Part shown: in pieces, positions 17,161 through 26,538 of the stretch
How positions within the stretch are numbered: the first letter of the stretch is position 1
Layout: every line of letters begins with the position of its first letter
Assembly (NCBI RefSeq): GCF_900290235.1
Contig: NZ_OLMK01000014.1
Span: 160,646 to 224,645, forward strand
DNA length: 64,000 nucleotides
Direction of reading: 5' to 3'
Source: Streptomyces sp. MA5143a
GTDB lineage: Bacteria > Actinomycetota > Actinomycetes > Streptomycetales > Streptomycetaceae
The notes under the pieces: generated by a model
Database searches by the model: none
What the model saw: only the letters and a program-made list of their open reading frames with translations
What the model was told of the DNA's origin: nothing
Made by a program: the position numbers and the translations under genes

Positions 17161-17427
17161 ATGCGTACGGGCAGTGAACCGAGGACGGCGCGCAGTCCGC
17201 TGCGGATGCGGCTCTGGCTGAGCGTGTGGGGCGTGATCTGGGCGGTCCTGGGGACCGTGGCCTTCGCACTCGTCGGCCGTCCCGGCTGGGCGGCCGTCTG
17301 CGGTGCGATCTTCCTGATCGCCGCCGTCGACGCCATGGTGATCGTGCGCCATATGCGCGAGGGCGCGCACTACCAGCCGGGCCGCGATGTCCCGCCGTAC
17401 CAGCCGCCGGACCCGCGCCACCCGTAG
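17161..17427 (+). CDS. DUF6343-family small membrane protein
   Basis: 88 residues, opening MRTGSEPRTARSPLRMRL, two hydrophobic segments (LSVWGVIWAVLGTVAFALV and AAVCGAIFLIAAVDAMVIV) and a Pro-rich tail HYQPGRDVPPYQPP. The opening and tail match a small family I know from streptomycetes (DUF6343); function unknown. GGGAGG lies 11 bases before ATG 17161; an in-frame GTG at 17152 is the alternative. Confidence 0.75.
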   Translation: MRTGSEPRTARSPLRMRLWLSVWGVIWAVLGTVAFALVGRPGWAAVCGAIFLIAAVDAMVIVRHMREGAHYQPGRDVPPYQPPDPRHP

Positions 17428-17509
17428 GGGCGCGGCGTGTTCCGGGGCCGCGGCTGGGGCAGTCAGGTCTCCGCGCTGGAGGAGCCGCGTCGCTGGAGGG
17501 CGGCGGTCG

Positions 17510-17890
17510 TCAGGAGTCGAACCGCGCGGCTTCCAGGTACTGCGGGTTCGGATCGAGCGCCGCGGCCAGCCGGAAGTGGCGTTTGGCCTGGTCGGGGCGG
17601 GCCTGCCGCTGGTAGGTGCGGGCGAGCGCGTAGTGCGCGTACGCGTTGTCCGGCTCGCGCTCCAGGACGATCGTGAACTCCAGTTCGGCCGGCCGCAGTT
17701 GGGCGGCGGCGAAGAAGGCACGGGCGCGCAGCAGACGGGCCGCCGTGTTCTCGGGGTGTTCGGCGATGACCCGGTCGAGCAGCTTGACGGCGCCCTGCGG
17801 GTCGTTCGCCGTGAGGAGCCGCTCGGCCGCGCGGAAGTCGATGACGTGCGTCTCCGGGGTACGTCCGGTGGAACCGCTGGTCTCGGGCAC
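17510..17890 (-). CDS. Tetratricopeptide-repeat protein
   Basis: 126 residues composed of about three TPR units (for example PQGAVKLLDRVIAEHPENTAARLLRARAFFAA and NAYAHYALARTYQRQARPDQAKRHFRLAAALDPN). These form a helical adaptor surface for protein-protein contacts. The partner is unknown. The start is GTG with GGAAGGA upstream. It follows coaE on the same strand, 49 bases downstream of its stop. Confidence 0.8.
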   Translation of the reverse strand: MPETSGSTGRTPETHVIDFRAAERLLTANDPQGAVKLLDRVIAEHPENTAARLLRARAFFAAAQLRPAELEFTIVLEREPDNAYAHYALARTYQRQARPDQAKRHFRLAAALDPNPQYLEAARFDS

Positions 17891-17939
17891 GGCTGAGTCC
17901 TTCCCTTGCTGGGACGGTTCAACGCCCCCTGGGGGTGCG

Positions 17940-18569
17940 CTATTCCTGTGCGTGTTCGGACCGCTCCCGTGACTCGTGCGCCCTGCGCTCCAGGTCGGCC
18001 CAGACGTCCCGGACGCGGCGCCGCAGGTCCTCCAGGGGTACGTCGTTGTCGATGACGATGTCGGCGATCTCCCGGCGCTGGTCGCGCGTGGCCTGGGCGG
18101 CCATCCGCGCGCGGGCGTCCTCCTCCGTCATGCCGCGCAGCCGGACGAGTCGGTCGAGCTGGGTCTGCGTGGGCGCGTCCACGACGATGACCAGGTCGTA
18201 CAGCGGGGCGAGGCCGTTCTCGGTGAGGAGCGGGACGTCGTGGACGACGACCGCGTCCGGCGCGGCGGCGTGCTCCAGCTCCTGCGAGCGGGCGCCGACC
18301 AGGGGGTGCACGATCGCGTTGAGCGTGGCGAGCTTGTCCGGGTCGGCGAACACCAGGGAGCCCAGCCTGGGGCGGTCCAGGCTGCCGTCCGGCGCGAGCA
18401 CGTCCTCCCCGAAGGCGTGCACGACGGCCGCGAGCCCGGGTGTGCCGGGGGCGACGACCTCGCGTGCGATCCGGTCCGCGTCGATCAGCACGGCCCCGTG
18501 CTCCACGAGCAGCCGGGACACCTCGCTCTTGCCGGCGCCGATACCGCCGGTCAGACCCACTTTCAGCAT
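17940..18569 (-). CDS. coaE: Dephospho-CoA kinase
   Basis: 209 residues; ATP-dependent phosphorylation of the ribose 3'-OH of dephospho-CoA, the last step of coenzyme A synthesis. P-loop [13 protein letters not shown] at residues ~5-17. The substrate-site motif is in [13 protein letters not shown], the LID region in [11 protein letters not shown] and [25 protein letters not shown] 18569 gives the normal family length; the longer in-frame extension begins with an unrelated 12-residue stretch. It belongs to the rpsA-coaE neighbourhood seen in streptomycetes. Confidence 0.95.
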   Translation of the reverse strand: MLKVGLTGGIGAGKSEVSRLLVEHGAVLIDADRIAREVVAPGTPGLAAVVHAFGEDVLAPDGSLDRPRLGSLVFADPDKLATLNAIVHPLVGARSQELEHAAAPDAVVVHDVPLLTENGLAPLYDLVIVVDAPTQTQLDRLVRLRGMTEEDARARMAAQATRDQRREIADIVIDNDVPLEDLRRRVRDVWADLERRAHESRERSEHAQE

Positions 18570-18650
18570 GCCCGGCAGCTTAGGGGGTGGGCGAAAGCCC
18601 CGCACAGAGCCGTGGGAGGCCCGATCCGCGCGGGCCTCCCGGGCTGGGTG

Positions 18651-19589
18651 TCAGCCCTCGCCCTCCCGTTCCGCCAGGAACTTCTCGAACTCGAGGCCGA
18701 TCTCGTCGGCGGAGGGGATCTCGACGGGCTCGGCGAGCATGTTGCCCCGCGTCTCGGCCCCCGCGGCGGCGTCGTACTGGTGCTCGAGGCCCTGGACGAG
18801 GGCGACCAGTTCGTCGTCGCCCTCGCGGATCTGCCGGTCGATCTCGGTCTGCGTGCGGTGGGCCTCGGTGCGCAGGGCGTGCGCGACGCTCGGCAGGACC
18901 AGGCCGGTGGCGGCGGTGACGGCCTCCAGGACGGTCAGGGCGGCGTCCGGGTACGGGGAGCGGGCGATGTAGTGCGGGACGTGCGCGGCGACGCCCAGCA
19001 CGTCGTGGCCGGCCTCCATGAGGCGGTACTCCACGAGTGCCTCGGCGCTGCCGGGGACCTGGGCCTCCTCGAAGGGGCTGCGGTGCCCGGGGACCAGCTC
19101 GGCCCGGTTGCCGTGCGGGGTGAGGCCGACGGGGCGGGTGTGGGGCACGCCCATGGGAATGCCGTGGAAGTTCACCGAGAGGCGGACGCCGAGCCGCTCC
19201 ACGATCTGCTGAACGGCCTTCGCGAAACGTTCCCACTCCACGTCGGGCTCGGGGCCGGACAGCAGCAGGAAGGGCGCCCCCGTGGCGTCCTGGACGAGGC
19301 GCACGTCCAGACTCGGCTCGTCGTAGTCGGTCCAGCGGTCGCGCTTGAACGTCATCAGCGGGCGCCGTGCCCGGTAATCCACGAGCCGGTCGTGGTCGAA
19401 GCGGGCGACGACCTGGTGGGGCAGCGAGCCGAGCAGCCGGTCGACGATCTGGTCGCCGGTCTCGCCCGCGTCGATGTATCCGTCGAAGTGGTAGAGCATG
19501 ACAAGTCCCGCCGACTCCTGGGCCAGCGCCATGTCGACGACTGCCAGGCCCTTCGGCTCCCATGCGTACAAACCCTGCGGATCAAGCAC
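18651..19589 (-). CDS. PAC2-family protein (proteasome assembly chaperone-like)
   Basis: 312 residues with the PAC2 signature: [33 protein letters not shown], the segment [15 protein letters not shown], and [13 protein letters not shown] followed by [20 protein letters not shown]. Actinobacterial members are linked to the proteasome by homology only. GTG 19589 ([10 protein letters not shown]) is preferred because GGAG lies eight bases upstream; a longer in-frame reading would absorb a repeat-rich promoter region. Confidence 0.85.
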   Translation of the reverse strand: MLDPQGLYAWEPKGLAVVDMALAQESAGLVMLYHFDGYIDAGETGDQIVDRLLGSLPHQVVARFDHDRLVDYRARRPLMTFKRDRWTDYDEPSLDVRLVQDATGAPFLLLSGPEPDVEWERFAKAVQQIVERLGVRLSVNFHGIPMGVPHTRPVGLTPHGNRAELVPGHRSPFEEAQVPGSAEALVEYRLMEAGHDVLGVAAHVPHYIARSPYPDAALTVLEAVTAATGLVLPSVAHALRTEAHRTQTEIDRQIREGDDELVALVQGLEHQYDAAAGAETRGNMLAEPVEIPSADEIGLEFEKFLAEREGEG

Positions 19590-19686
19590 TGTGACCGCTC
19601 CTCCTCGTGTTCGTACGTCCCAACGCCGTACGGGGGCCCGGCATTCCCGGAGCCGCTTCGAGAAGTGCGGTCCACGCACACCACCG

Positions 19687-19722
19687 ACGTGTTGTTCGCC
19701 TGCGCGCCCACGTGTTGTTCGC
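19687..19722. repeat. Direct repeat ACGTGTTGTTCGC, period 23
   Basis: The 13-base unit occurs exactly at 19687-19699 and 19710-19722, about 100 bases upstream of the PAC2 gene start. On the coding strand the unit reads GCGAACAACACGT. Its position suits an activator or repressor site. Confidence 0.45.
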
Positions 19723-19765
19723 GTGCGCTGGCGTGCGATTCGTGTGTGCGGAGCGTGGTTCGCAC

Positions 19766-19811
19766 ACACGTCGGGCCCGCACCCCCCGGAGGGGATGCGG
19801 GCCCGGCGTGT
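19766..19811 (-). terminator. Rho-independent-type terminator after rpsA
   Basis: A long GC-rich hairpin (arms ACACG.CGGGCCCGCA and TGCGGGCCCG.CGTGT) begins 28 bases past the rpsA stop. Confidence 0.75.
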
Positions 19812-19838
19812 TATCGGCTGTGCCTCAGCGGCGAGCGG

Positions 19839-21335
19839 TCAGCTCTGGCCGCCGGCCAGCTTCTCGCGCAGTGCGGCGAGCGCCTCGTCCGAGGCCAGCG
19901 CACCGGAGGTGTCCGCACCCTCGGAGGAGTACGAACCGCCACCCGCGACCGGAGCGGCACCCGCGGCGTCGCCACCCTCGGCGGCGGCAGCGGCGTCGGC
20001 CTCGCGGCTCTTGATGACCTGCTGCTGGTGCTGCTCGAAGCGGGTCTGCGCCTCGGCGTACTGGCGCTCCCACTCCTCGCGCTGCTTCTCGTAGCCCTCG
20101 AGCCAGTCGTTGGTCTCGGGGTCGAAGCCCTCGGGGTAGATGTAGTTGCCCTGGTCGTCGTAGGACGCGGCCATGCCGTACAGGGTCGGGTCGAACTCGA
20201 CCGAGGCCGGGTCGGCACCGAAGGACTCGTTGGCCTGCTTCAGCGAGAGGCTGATGCGACGACGCTCGAGGTCGATGTCGATGACCTTGACGAAGATCTC
20301 GTCGTTGACCTGGACGACCTGCTCCGGGATCTCCACGTGGCGCTCGGCCAGCTCGGAGATGTGGACCAGACCCTCGATGCCCTCGTCCACGCGGACGAAC
20401 GCACCGAACGGAACCAGCTTCGTGACCTTGCCGGGCACGACCTGGCCGATCTGGTGGGTGCGGGCGAACTGCTGCCACGGGTCTTCCTGGGTCGCCTTCA
20501 GCGACAGGGAGACGCGCTCGCGGTCCATGTCGACGTCGAGGACCTCGACCGTGACCTCCTGGCCGACCTCGACGACCTCGGAGGGGTGGTCGATGTGCTT
20601 CCAGGACAGCTCGGAGACGTGGACCAGACCGTCGACGCCACCCAGGTCCACGAAGGCACCGAAGTTGACGATCGAGGAGACCACACCGGAACGGACCTGA
20701 CCCTTCTGGAGGGTCGTGAGGAACGTCTGGCGGACCTCGGACTGGGTCTGCTCCAGCCAGGCACGGCGGGACAGGACCACGTTGTTGCGGTTCTTGTCCA
20801 GCTCGATGATCTTGGCCTCGAGCTCCTTGCCCACGTAGGGCTGGAGGTCGCGGACACGGCGCATCTCGACGAGAGAGGCCGGGAGGAAGCCGCGGAGGCC
20901 GATGTCGAGGATGAGACCACCCTTGACGACCTCGATGACGGTACCGGTGACGATCCCGTCCTCTTCCTTGATCTTCTCGATGGTGCCCCAGGCACGCTCG
21001 TACTGGGCGCGCTTCTTCGAGAGGATCAGGCGGCCTTCCTTGTCCTCCTTCTGGAGGACCAGGGCCTCGATCTCGTCACCGACGGCGACGACCTCGTTGG
21101 GGTCGACGTCGTGCTTGATCGAAAGCTCGCGGCTCGGGATAACGCCTTCGGTCTTGTAACCGATGTCGAGCAGGACCTCGTCCCGGTCGACCTTCACGAT
21201 GACGCCGTCGACGATGTCGCCGTCGTTGAAGTACTTGATCGTCTCGTCGATCGCGGCGAGGAAGGCTTCCTCGTTACCGATGTCGTTGACCGCTACCTGC
21301 GGGGTGGTGGCGGTGGTCTCGGTGCTGCTCGTCAT
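19839..21335 (-). CDS. rpsA: 30S ribosomal protein S1
   Basis: 498 residues with four S1 RNA-binding repeats: ~35-105 (GDIVDGVIVKVDRDEVLLDIGYKTEGVIPS), ~122-190, ~205-275 and ~292-360 (IGQVVPGKVTKLVPFGAFVRVDEGIEGLVHISELA). An acidic/Gln-rich C-terminal tail follows. Four repeats and this length are normal for Actinobacteria (E. coli has six). It helps mRNAs bind the 30S subunit. ATG 21335 (MTSSTETTATTPQVAVNDIGNEEAF) gives the expected N-terminus; the in-frame sequence before it is untranslated leader. A consensus promoter lies ~190 bases upstream. Confidence 0.97.
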   Translation of the reverse strand: MTSSTETTATTPQVAVNDIGNEEAFLAAIDETIKYFNDGDIVDGVIVKVDRDEVLLDIGYKTEGVIPSRELSIKHDVDPNEVVAVGDEIEALVLQKEDKEGRLILSKKRAQYERAWGTIEKIKEEDGIVTGTVIEVVKGGLILDIGLRGFLPASLVEMRRVRDLQPYVGKELEAKIIELDKNRNNVVLSRRAWLEQTQSEVRQTFLTTLQKGQVRSGVVSSIVNFGAFVDLGGVDGLVHVSELSWKHIDHPSEVVEVGQEVTVEVLDVDMDRERVSLSLKATQEDPWQQFARTHQIGQVVPGKVTKLVPFGAFVRVDEGIEGLVHISELAERHVEIPEQVVQVNDEIFVKVIDIDLERRRISLSLKQANESFGADPASVEFDPTLYGMAASYDDQGNYIYPEGFDPETNDWLEGYEKQREEWERQYAEAQTRFEQHQQQVIKSREADAAAAAEGGDAAGAAPVAGGGSYSSEGADTSGALASDEALAALREKLAGGQS

Positions 21336-21532
21336 GTGGGAAAGGGCTCCGGTACGGACATTGAAGTCGTAGGTACTGCTACGCCGGGAGCCCGTATCGC
21401 TCTGAAGAAGCCGGACAGCCAAGGAAGCGCCACACAAAACCGCTGGTGGCGCCTCGACAACCGAGGGGACATACAACAGATGCGAGCGCAGCCTGCTACG
21501 TCTGAGGTGCGCAGGCCCGCAGCGCAACTTGT

Positions 21533-21561
21533 AGCATACGGGGGCAGCCGGGCAGGGTCAA
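21533..21561 (-). promoter_or_regulatory. Sigma-70/HrdB-type promoter of rpsA
   Basis: On the minus strand TTGACC (21561-21556), a 17-base spacer and TATGCT (21538-21533) fit the vegetative consensus closely. Transcription would start near 21526, leaving a ~190-base leader before rpsA. No riboswitch is recognisable in that leader. No gene is visible in 21336-21811. Confidence 0.75.
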
Positions 21562-21811
21562 TGCGCGAAGGCGCACCACCCGGGGCGGAACGCCGCATAC
21601 CCGGCACAAATCCCGTCCCGTGAGGCCACGCAGGCCTGGGACACACCTTCCGTGACGCGATTCTGAGGCCGTCGCGCCACTCGGGTTACGGAAGAGTACG
21701 ACGAGGGAGCCGATCATCCAAGAGCGCGATGTCCACGAAATCTCCACCGCCCCCGCGACCGCCGGCTCCCCCGATGCCGACGAGCCCGAGGCCACCCGGC
21801 GCGAGGCCGGG

Positions 21812-22570
21812 GTGGCGGAGAGTTCCCGGGCCAACCGGGGCTGGTGGGACCGGAACGCGGACGACTACCAGGTCGAGCACGGCACGTTCCTCGGCGACGA
21901 CCGGTTCGTCTGGGGTCCGGAGGGGCTCGACGAGATCGAGGCGGAGCTGCTCGGGCCGCCGGAGGAGCTGAAGGGCAAGGACGTCCTGGAGATCGGCGCG
22001 GGGGCCGCGCAGTGCTCCCGCTGGCTCGCCGCGCAGGGGGCCCGGCCCGTCGCCCTGGACCTCTCGCACCGTCAGCTCCAGCACGCGCTGCGGATCGGCG
22101 GATCGTTCCCCCTGGTCTGCGCCGACGCGGGCGACCTGCCCTTCGCGGACGCCTCCTTCGACCTGGCGTGCTCGGCCTACGGGGCGCTGCCCTTCGTCGC
22201 GGACCCCGTGCGGGTGCTGCGGGAGGTCCGTCGCGTCCTGCGGCCCGGGGGCCGTTTCGTGTTCTCGGTGACCCATCCGATCCGCTGGGCGTTCCCGGAC
22301 GAGCCCGGCCCCGAGGGTCTGTCGGTCTCCGCGTCCTACTTCGACCGCACGCCCTACGTCGAGCAGGACGAGGAGGGGCGGGCCGTGTACGTGGAGCACC
22401 ACAGGACGGTCGGCGACCGCGTCCGGGACATCGTCGCGGCGGACCTGCGTCTCGTCGACCTGGTCGAGCCGGAGTGGCCCGCCTGGAACAGCTCGGAGTG
22501 GGGTGGCTGGTCGCCGCTGCGCGGGAACCTGATCCCGGGCACCGCGATCTTCGTGTGCGCACGGGACTGA
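21812..22570 (+). CDS. Class I SAM-dependent methyltransferase
   Basis: 252 residues, MAESSRANRGWWDRNADDYQVEHGTFLGDDRFVWGPEG..., with motif I VLEIGAGAAQCSRWL, CADAGDLPFADASFDLACSAYGALPFV and LRPGGRFVFSVTHP. This resembles a methyltransferase widespread in actinobacteria between rpsA and the helicase gene; the substrate is unknown. GTG 21812 has GAGG five bases upstream. The reading frame stays open 27 codons further up, without an ATG/GTG start, so a non-standard earlier start remains possible. The next gene begins six bases after the stop. Confidence 0.85.
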   Translation: MAESSRANRGWWDRNADDYQVEHGTFLGDDRFVWGPEGLDEIEAELLGPPEELKGKDVLEIGAGAAQCSRWLAAQGARPVALDLSHRQLQHALRIGGSFPLVCADAGDLPFADASFDLACSAYGALPFVADPVRVLREVRRVLRPGGRFVFSVTHPIRWAFPDEPGPEGLSVSASYFDRTPYVEQDEEGRAVYVEHHRTVGDRVRDIVAADLRLVDLVEPEWPAWNSSEWGGWSPLRGNLIPGTAIFVCARD

Positions 22571-22576
22571 GGCGGC

Positions 22577-25171
22577 GTGATCCGTTACGACGTTCTGGAC
22601 GCGCTGCCCGTGCGCGGTGCCCTGCCCGGTCTGAACGACGCCCTGGAGGGGCACGGCACCGCCGTTCTCGTCGCGCCGCCCGGCACCGGCAAGACGACGC
22701 TGGTGCCGCTGGCGCTGGCCGGACTGCTGGGCGGCGGACCGGCGCGGCGGGTGGTCGTGGCCGAGCCGCGGCGGATCGCCGCGCGGGCGGCGGCGCGGCG
22801 GATGGCGTGGCTGCTGGGCGAGAGGCCCGGCGAGAGCGTCGGCCACACGGTGCGCGGCGAGCGGGTCGTGGGGCGGCACACGCACGTGGAGGTCGTCACG
22901 ACCGGTGTGCTGCTACAGCGGTTGCAGCGGGACCAGGAACTCGCCGGGGTCGACGTGGTGGTGCTCGACGAGTGCCACGAGCGGCATCTGGACGCGGACA
23001 CGGTGGCGGCGTTCCTGCTGGACGTGCGGGAGGCGCTGCGGCCGGAGCTGCGGCTGGTGGCGGCGTCGGCGACGACGGACGCGGAGGGCTGGGCGCGGCT
23101 GCTGGGTGGTGCGCCGGTCGTGGCGGCGCGGGGGGTGTCGTATCCCGTCGAGGTCGTGTGGGCGCCGCCGTCGCGTCCGGTGCGGCCGCCGCACGGGACG
23201 CGGGTCGATCCGGCGCTGCTGGCGCATGTGGCCTCGGTGGTGCGGCGGGCGCTGGTCGAGCGGTCGGGGGACGTGCTGTGCTTCCTGCCGGGCGTGGGCG
23301 AGATCGCGCGGGTGGCGGGGCAGCTGGGCGACCTCGGCGGCGTCGACGTCCTCCAGGTGCACGGGCGGGCGTCGGCTGCCGTGCAGGACGCGGTGCTGGC
23401 CGGCGGGGAGCGGCGGCGGGTGGTGCTGGCGACGGCGGTGGCGGAGTCGTCGCTGACAGTTCCGGGGGTCCGGGTGGTCGTCGACTCCGGACTGGCCCGG
23501 GAGCCGCGGGTCGACCATGCGCGCGGGCTCAGCGCCCTGACGACGGTACGGGCGTCGCAGGCGGCCGGGCGGCAGCGGGCGGGGCGGGCCGGCCGGGAGG
23601 CTCCTGGGGCGGTGTACCGGTGCTGGGCGGAGGCCGAGGACGGCCGGCTGCCCCGGTTCCCGGCGCCGGAGATCAGGGTCGCCGACCTCACGGCGTTCGC
23701 CCTCCAGGCGGCCTGCTGGGGCGATCCGGAGGCTTCGGGTCTCGCGCTGCTGGACCCGCCGCCCGGCGGGGCGATGGCGGCGGCGCGGGGGGTGCTGACC
23801 GCGATCGGCGCGGTGGACGCCGCAGGGCGGGCCACCTCGCGCGGTGCGCGCATGGCACGGCTGGGTCTGCATCCCCGGCTGGGGCGGGCCCTGCTGGACG
23901 CGGCGCCCCTGGTGGGGGCGGACCGGGCCGCGGAGGTCGTGGCGCTGCTGAGCGAGGAGCCGCCGCGGGAGTACGGCGACGACCTCCTGCCGGCGCTGCG
24001 GGCGGCCCGGCGCGGGGGTGACGCCTACGCCGGCCGCTGGCGTGCGGAGGTACGACGTCTGCGCACGGCCGTGGCACCGCCCTCGAAGCGGGACGCGTCC
24101 GGCCCGTCCCGTCCGCCTTCCGACGCCCGCCTCGCGCTGTCCGCCCCCGACCGTGACGGGCCTGCCTCGGACGGCCGCCGCCCGCACCCGGCCGACTCCG
24201 ACGAGGGGCTCGTGGGGACCGTGGCGGCCCTGGCCTTCCCCGAGCGGGTCGCCAAGGCGGTGCAGGGGGCCCATCTGATGGTCAACGGGACTCGGGCGCA
24301 GGTCGGGGAGGGCTCCGGGTTGCGGAACGCCCCGTGGCTCGCCGTGGCCGTGGCGGACCGGCCGGTGGGTGCCGGGCACGCGCGCGTGCGGCTCGGGGCC
24401 GTCGTCGACGAGGAGGTGGCGCGATCGGCGGCCGCCGCCCTGTACGACGAGGGCGAGGAGGTCCGCTGGAGCGACGGGGATGTCGTGGCGCGTCGGGTGG
24501 AGCGGCTGGGGGCCGTGGAGTTGGCGGTACGGCCGCTCCGGGACCCCGACCTCGGGCTCGTACGGGCGGCGTTGCTGGAGGGGTTGCGGACCGAGGGGCT
24601 GGGGCTGCTGCGGTGGTCGGAGGGCGCCGTGTCGTTGCGGCGGCGGCTCGCCTTCGTGCACGCGCGTCTCGGTGAGCCCTGGCCCGATGTCTCCGACGGT
24701 GCCCTGCACACGCGCGTGGACGACTGGCTGGAGCCGGAGTTGAGCCGTGCCCGACGGCGGGCCGATCTCGGGCGGATCGACGCAGGCCAGGCGCTGGGGC
24801 GGCTGCTGCCGTGGGCCACCGGGGACGCCGTACGGCTGGACGAGCTCGCGCCCGAGCGGATCGAGGTGCCGAGCGGGTCGCGGATACGCGTCGACTACAC
24901 GCGGCCCGAGCAGCCGGTGCTGGCGGTGAAGTTGCAGGAGATGTTCGGGCTCCAGGAGTCGCCCGTGCTCGCCGGGGTGCCGGTGCTCGTGCATCTGCTG
25001 TCGCCCGCCGGGCGGCCCGCCGCCGTCACCGCCGACCTCGCCTCGTTCTGGAAGGACGGGTACCGGGCCGTGCGGGCGGAGCTGCGCGGCCGGTATCCCA
25101 AGCATCCCTGGCCGGAGGACCCGGCGGCGGCCGAGCCGACCCGGTTCACCAACGCGCGGCTCAGGCGGTGA
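22577..25171 (+). CDS. hrpB: ATP-dependent helicase HrpB
   Basis: 864 residues; DEAH/RHA-type RNA helicase. Walker A APPGTGKTT at 33-41, VVAEPRRIAARAAA (motif Ia), LDECHER at 130-136 (DEAH variant DECH), SATTDAEGW (motif III), TAVAESSLTVPGV (motif V) and QAAGRQRAGRAGR (motif VI). A C-terminal HrpB domain ends near YPKHPWPEDPAAAEPT. The physiological role in streptomycetes is not established. A low-complexity insert (~500-540, SKRDASGPSRPPSDARLALSAPD region) interrupts the middle. Probably cotranscribed with the methyltransferase. Confidence 0.92.
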   Translation: MIRYDVLDALPVRGALPGLNDALEGHGTAVLVAPPGTGKTTLVPLALAGLLGGGPARRVVVAEPRRIAARAAARRMAWLLGERPGESVGHTVRGERVVGRHTHVEVVTTGVLLQRLQRDQELAGVDVVVLDECHERHLDADTVAAFLLDVREALRPELRLVAASATTDAEGWARLLGGAPVVAARGVSYPVEVVWAPPSRPVRPPHGTRVDPALLAHVASVVRRALVERSGDVLCFLPGVGEIARVAGQLGDLGGVDVLQVHGRASAAVQDAVLAGGERRRVVLATAVAESSLTVPGVRVVVDSGLAREPRVDHARGLSALTTVRASQAAGRQRAGRAGREAPGAVYRCWAEAEDGRLPRFPAPEIRVADLTAFALQAACWGDPEASGLALLDPPPGGAMAAARGVLTAIGAVDAAGRATSRGARMARLGLHPRLGRALLDAAPLVGADRAAEVVALLSEEPPREYGDDLLPALRAARRGGDAYAGRWRAEVRRLRTAVAPPSKRDASGPSRPPSDARLALSAPDRDGPASDGRRPHPADSDEGLVGTVAALAFPERVAKAVQGAHLMVNGTRAQVGEGSGLRNAPWLAVAVADRPVGAGHARVRLGAVVDEEVARSAAAALYDEGEEVRWSDGDVVARRVERLGAVELAVRPLRDPDLGLVRAALLEGLRTEGLGLLRWSEGAVSLRRRLAFVHARLGEPWPDVSDGALHTRVDDWLEPELSRARRRADLGRIDAGQALGRLLPWATGDAVRLDELAPERIEVPSGSRIRVDYTRPEQPVLAVKLQEMFGLQESPVLAGVPVLVHLLSPAGRPAAVTADLASFWKDGYRAVRAELRGRYPKHPWPEDPAAAEPTRFTNARLRR

Positions 25172-26153
25172 CCGGCTCGGAGGTGACGGGTTCCTCGGCC
25201 CCCGGCCCTCCCGCCCTGCGTCCGCGGGCCTCGACGTAGAGGGCGAGGGCCAGGAGCAGGAGGCCGAGGCCCAGGAAGCCCCAGGGCAGGTAGGAGGTCA
25301 TGAGGAGGACGACGACGCGTTGGGACGTGACGAGGTCGACGGTGTGTTCGATGTAGTCCTCGCGCATCTTCACGTGGCCGGCGAACGCGGTCACCTTCTC
25401 CCGGTCGCCGAGGAGGGTGCCGCCGCGGAGTTCCTCCTTGTGGATCTCCTCGCCGTACACGGGGGCCCCGGTGACCGGCTCCACCCAGAACTTGCGGACC
25501 GTGGTGTACCAGCGGGTCGTGCCGGTCTTCGCGACCGTCTCACGGGTGATGCCCTCGACGGGCATGATCCGGGGGAAGGGGACCTCGGTCCAGGGGATGG
25601 TCTGCTCGAAGTAGTAGACCTCCACGCCGCGGAAGTCCCGGGTGCCCTTGTAGTGGATGGGGGCGGTGATACGGGCCTGGGCGTCGAAGTACTCGTAGTC
25701 GCGGGGTTCGGTGAGGAACGGCCACTTGAACTCCAGGCCCTCCCGGCGTACGGGGTCGCCGTCGACCATCTCACCCCTGGCGTGGACGGGTTCCTGGGTG
25801 TGGGCGTCGAAGATGTAGCGCTCGGGGATCTTGGAGACCATCTCGCCGTCGGGGCCCTGGACGTAGGACAGGCCGTCCCAGACGACCACGTCGCGGCCCG
25901 CTGTCCTCTCGATCCGCTCCGAGGCCTCCACATTGCCCTTGAGGGTCTGCACGATGGTGACCTGGGGGACCTTGCGTTCGGTCATGGTGCCGTAGTCGAG
26001 GAGGGTGGCGTCCTTCGCGACGAGGACCATGTCCTGGTACTGGTCGGCGGGGATCTTGGCCAGGCGTGGGAAGGCGTACCAGCGGGTCAGCGGGGACAGC
26101 GCGGCGAAGAACACGGCGAACGCGAGCAGGATCAAGCCGGCCCTGCGGTGCAT
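25161..26153 (-). CDS. DUF3068 (PorA-like) membrane-anchored protein
   Basis: 330 residues: an N-terminal membrane segment (LILLAFAVFFAALSPLT), a large extracytoplasmic region and a C-terminal membrane segment (LPWGFLGLGLLLLALALYV). The middle contains YNPEQ-like family phrases such as GLEFKWPFLTEPRDYEYFD and VYYFEQTIPWTEV, which I associate with DUF3068. Such proteins are envelope-associated in actinobacteria; the role is unknown. It converges with hrpB, and the coding ends overlap by 11 bases. Confidence 0.8.
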   Translation of the reverse strand: MHRRAGLILLAFAVFFAALSPLTRWYAFPRLAKIPADQYQDMVLVAKDATLLDYGTMTERKVPQVTIVQTLKGNVEASERIERTAGRDVVVWDGLSYVQGPDGEMVSKIPERYIFDAHTQEPVHARGEMVDGDPVRREGLEFKWPFLTEPRDYEYFDAQARITAPIHYKGTRDFRGVEVYYFEQTIPWTEVPFPRIMPVEGITRETVAKTGTTRWYTTVRKFWVEPVTGAPVYGEEIHKEELRGGTLLGDREKVTAFAGHVKMREDYIEHTVDLVTSQRVVVLLMTSYLPWGFLGLGLLLLALALYVEARGRRAGGPGAEEPVTSEPVTA

Positions 26154-26249
26154 CTCGGCCTCCCTCCCGGGCGGTTGTGGATGTGACGGCCTCCGACGGC
26201 CGTCCGACCGCGGTCGGAGCGGTCGGCGCGGTCGGCGTCGGCCGGTCGG

Positions 26250-26384
26250 CTACGGGTGCGGGGGCACCGTCGTCAGCAGGGGTTTGGGGGATGTCTCCCC
26301 CGTCGGTGTGCCCAGCTCGGTGAGTGCGAGGACCAGCGCGAACGCCAGGGCGAGACCGATCGCGGCGGCGATCAGGGCACGCAT
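26250..26384 (-). CDS. SPW_0924-family small membrane protein
   Basis: 44 residues: MRALIAAAIGLALAFALVLALTE, then a short tail GTPTGETSPKPLLTTVP. The single hydrophobic helix and the ETSPKPLLTTVP ending match a very small family known from Streptomyces (SPW_0924), function unknown. GGGAGG precedes ATG 26384 at six bases, which decides this start over two upstream in-frame ones. It lies upstream of the DUF3068 gene on the same strand and may share its transcript. Confidence 0.7.
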   Translation of the reverse strand: MRALIAAAIGLALAFALVLALTELGTPTGETSPKPLLTTVPPHP

Positions 26385-26538
26385 ACGGAACCTCCCGACC
26401 CGTGGCCCCGCCGACAGCGGGAGCTGATACATCGTCAGGTCCGGCACCGTAGCAACGGCCGGGCGAGATGAGAACACGTTGCACACACAACGACGGCGCC
26501 CCTCCGGAAGAGGGACGCCGTCGGGGCGTGTGCGGTGG

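Noticed and set aside
17976..21623. Plus-strand open reading frame of 1215 codons across coaE, PAC2 and rpsA
   Set aside because: It is the antisense of three well-recognised minus-strand genes; no domain is visible and its composition is typical of a high-GC shadow frame.
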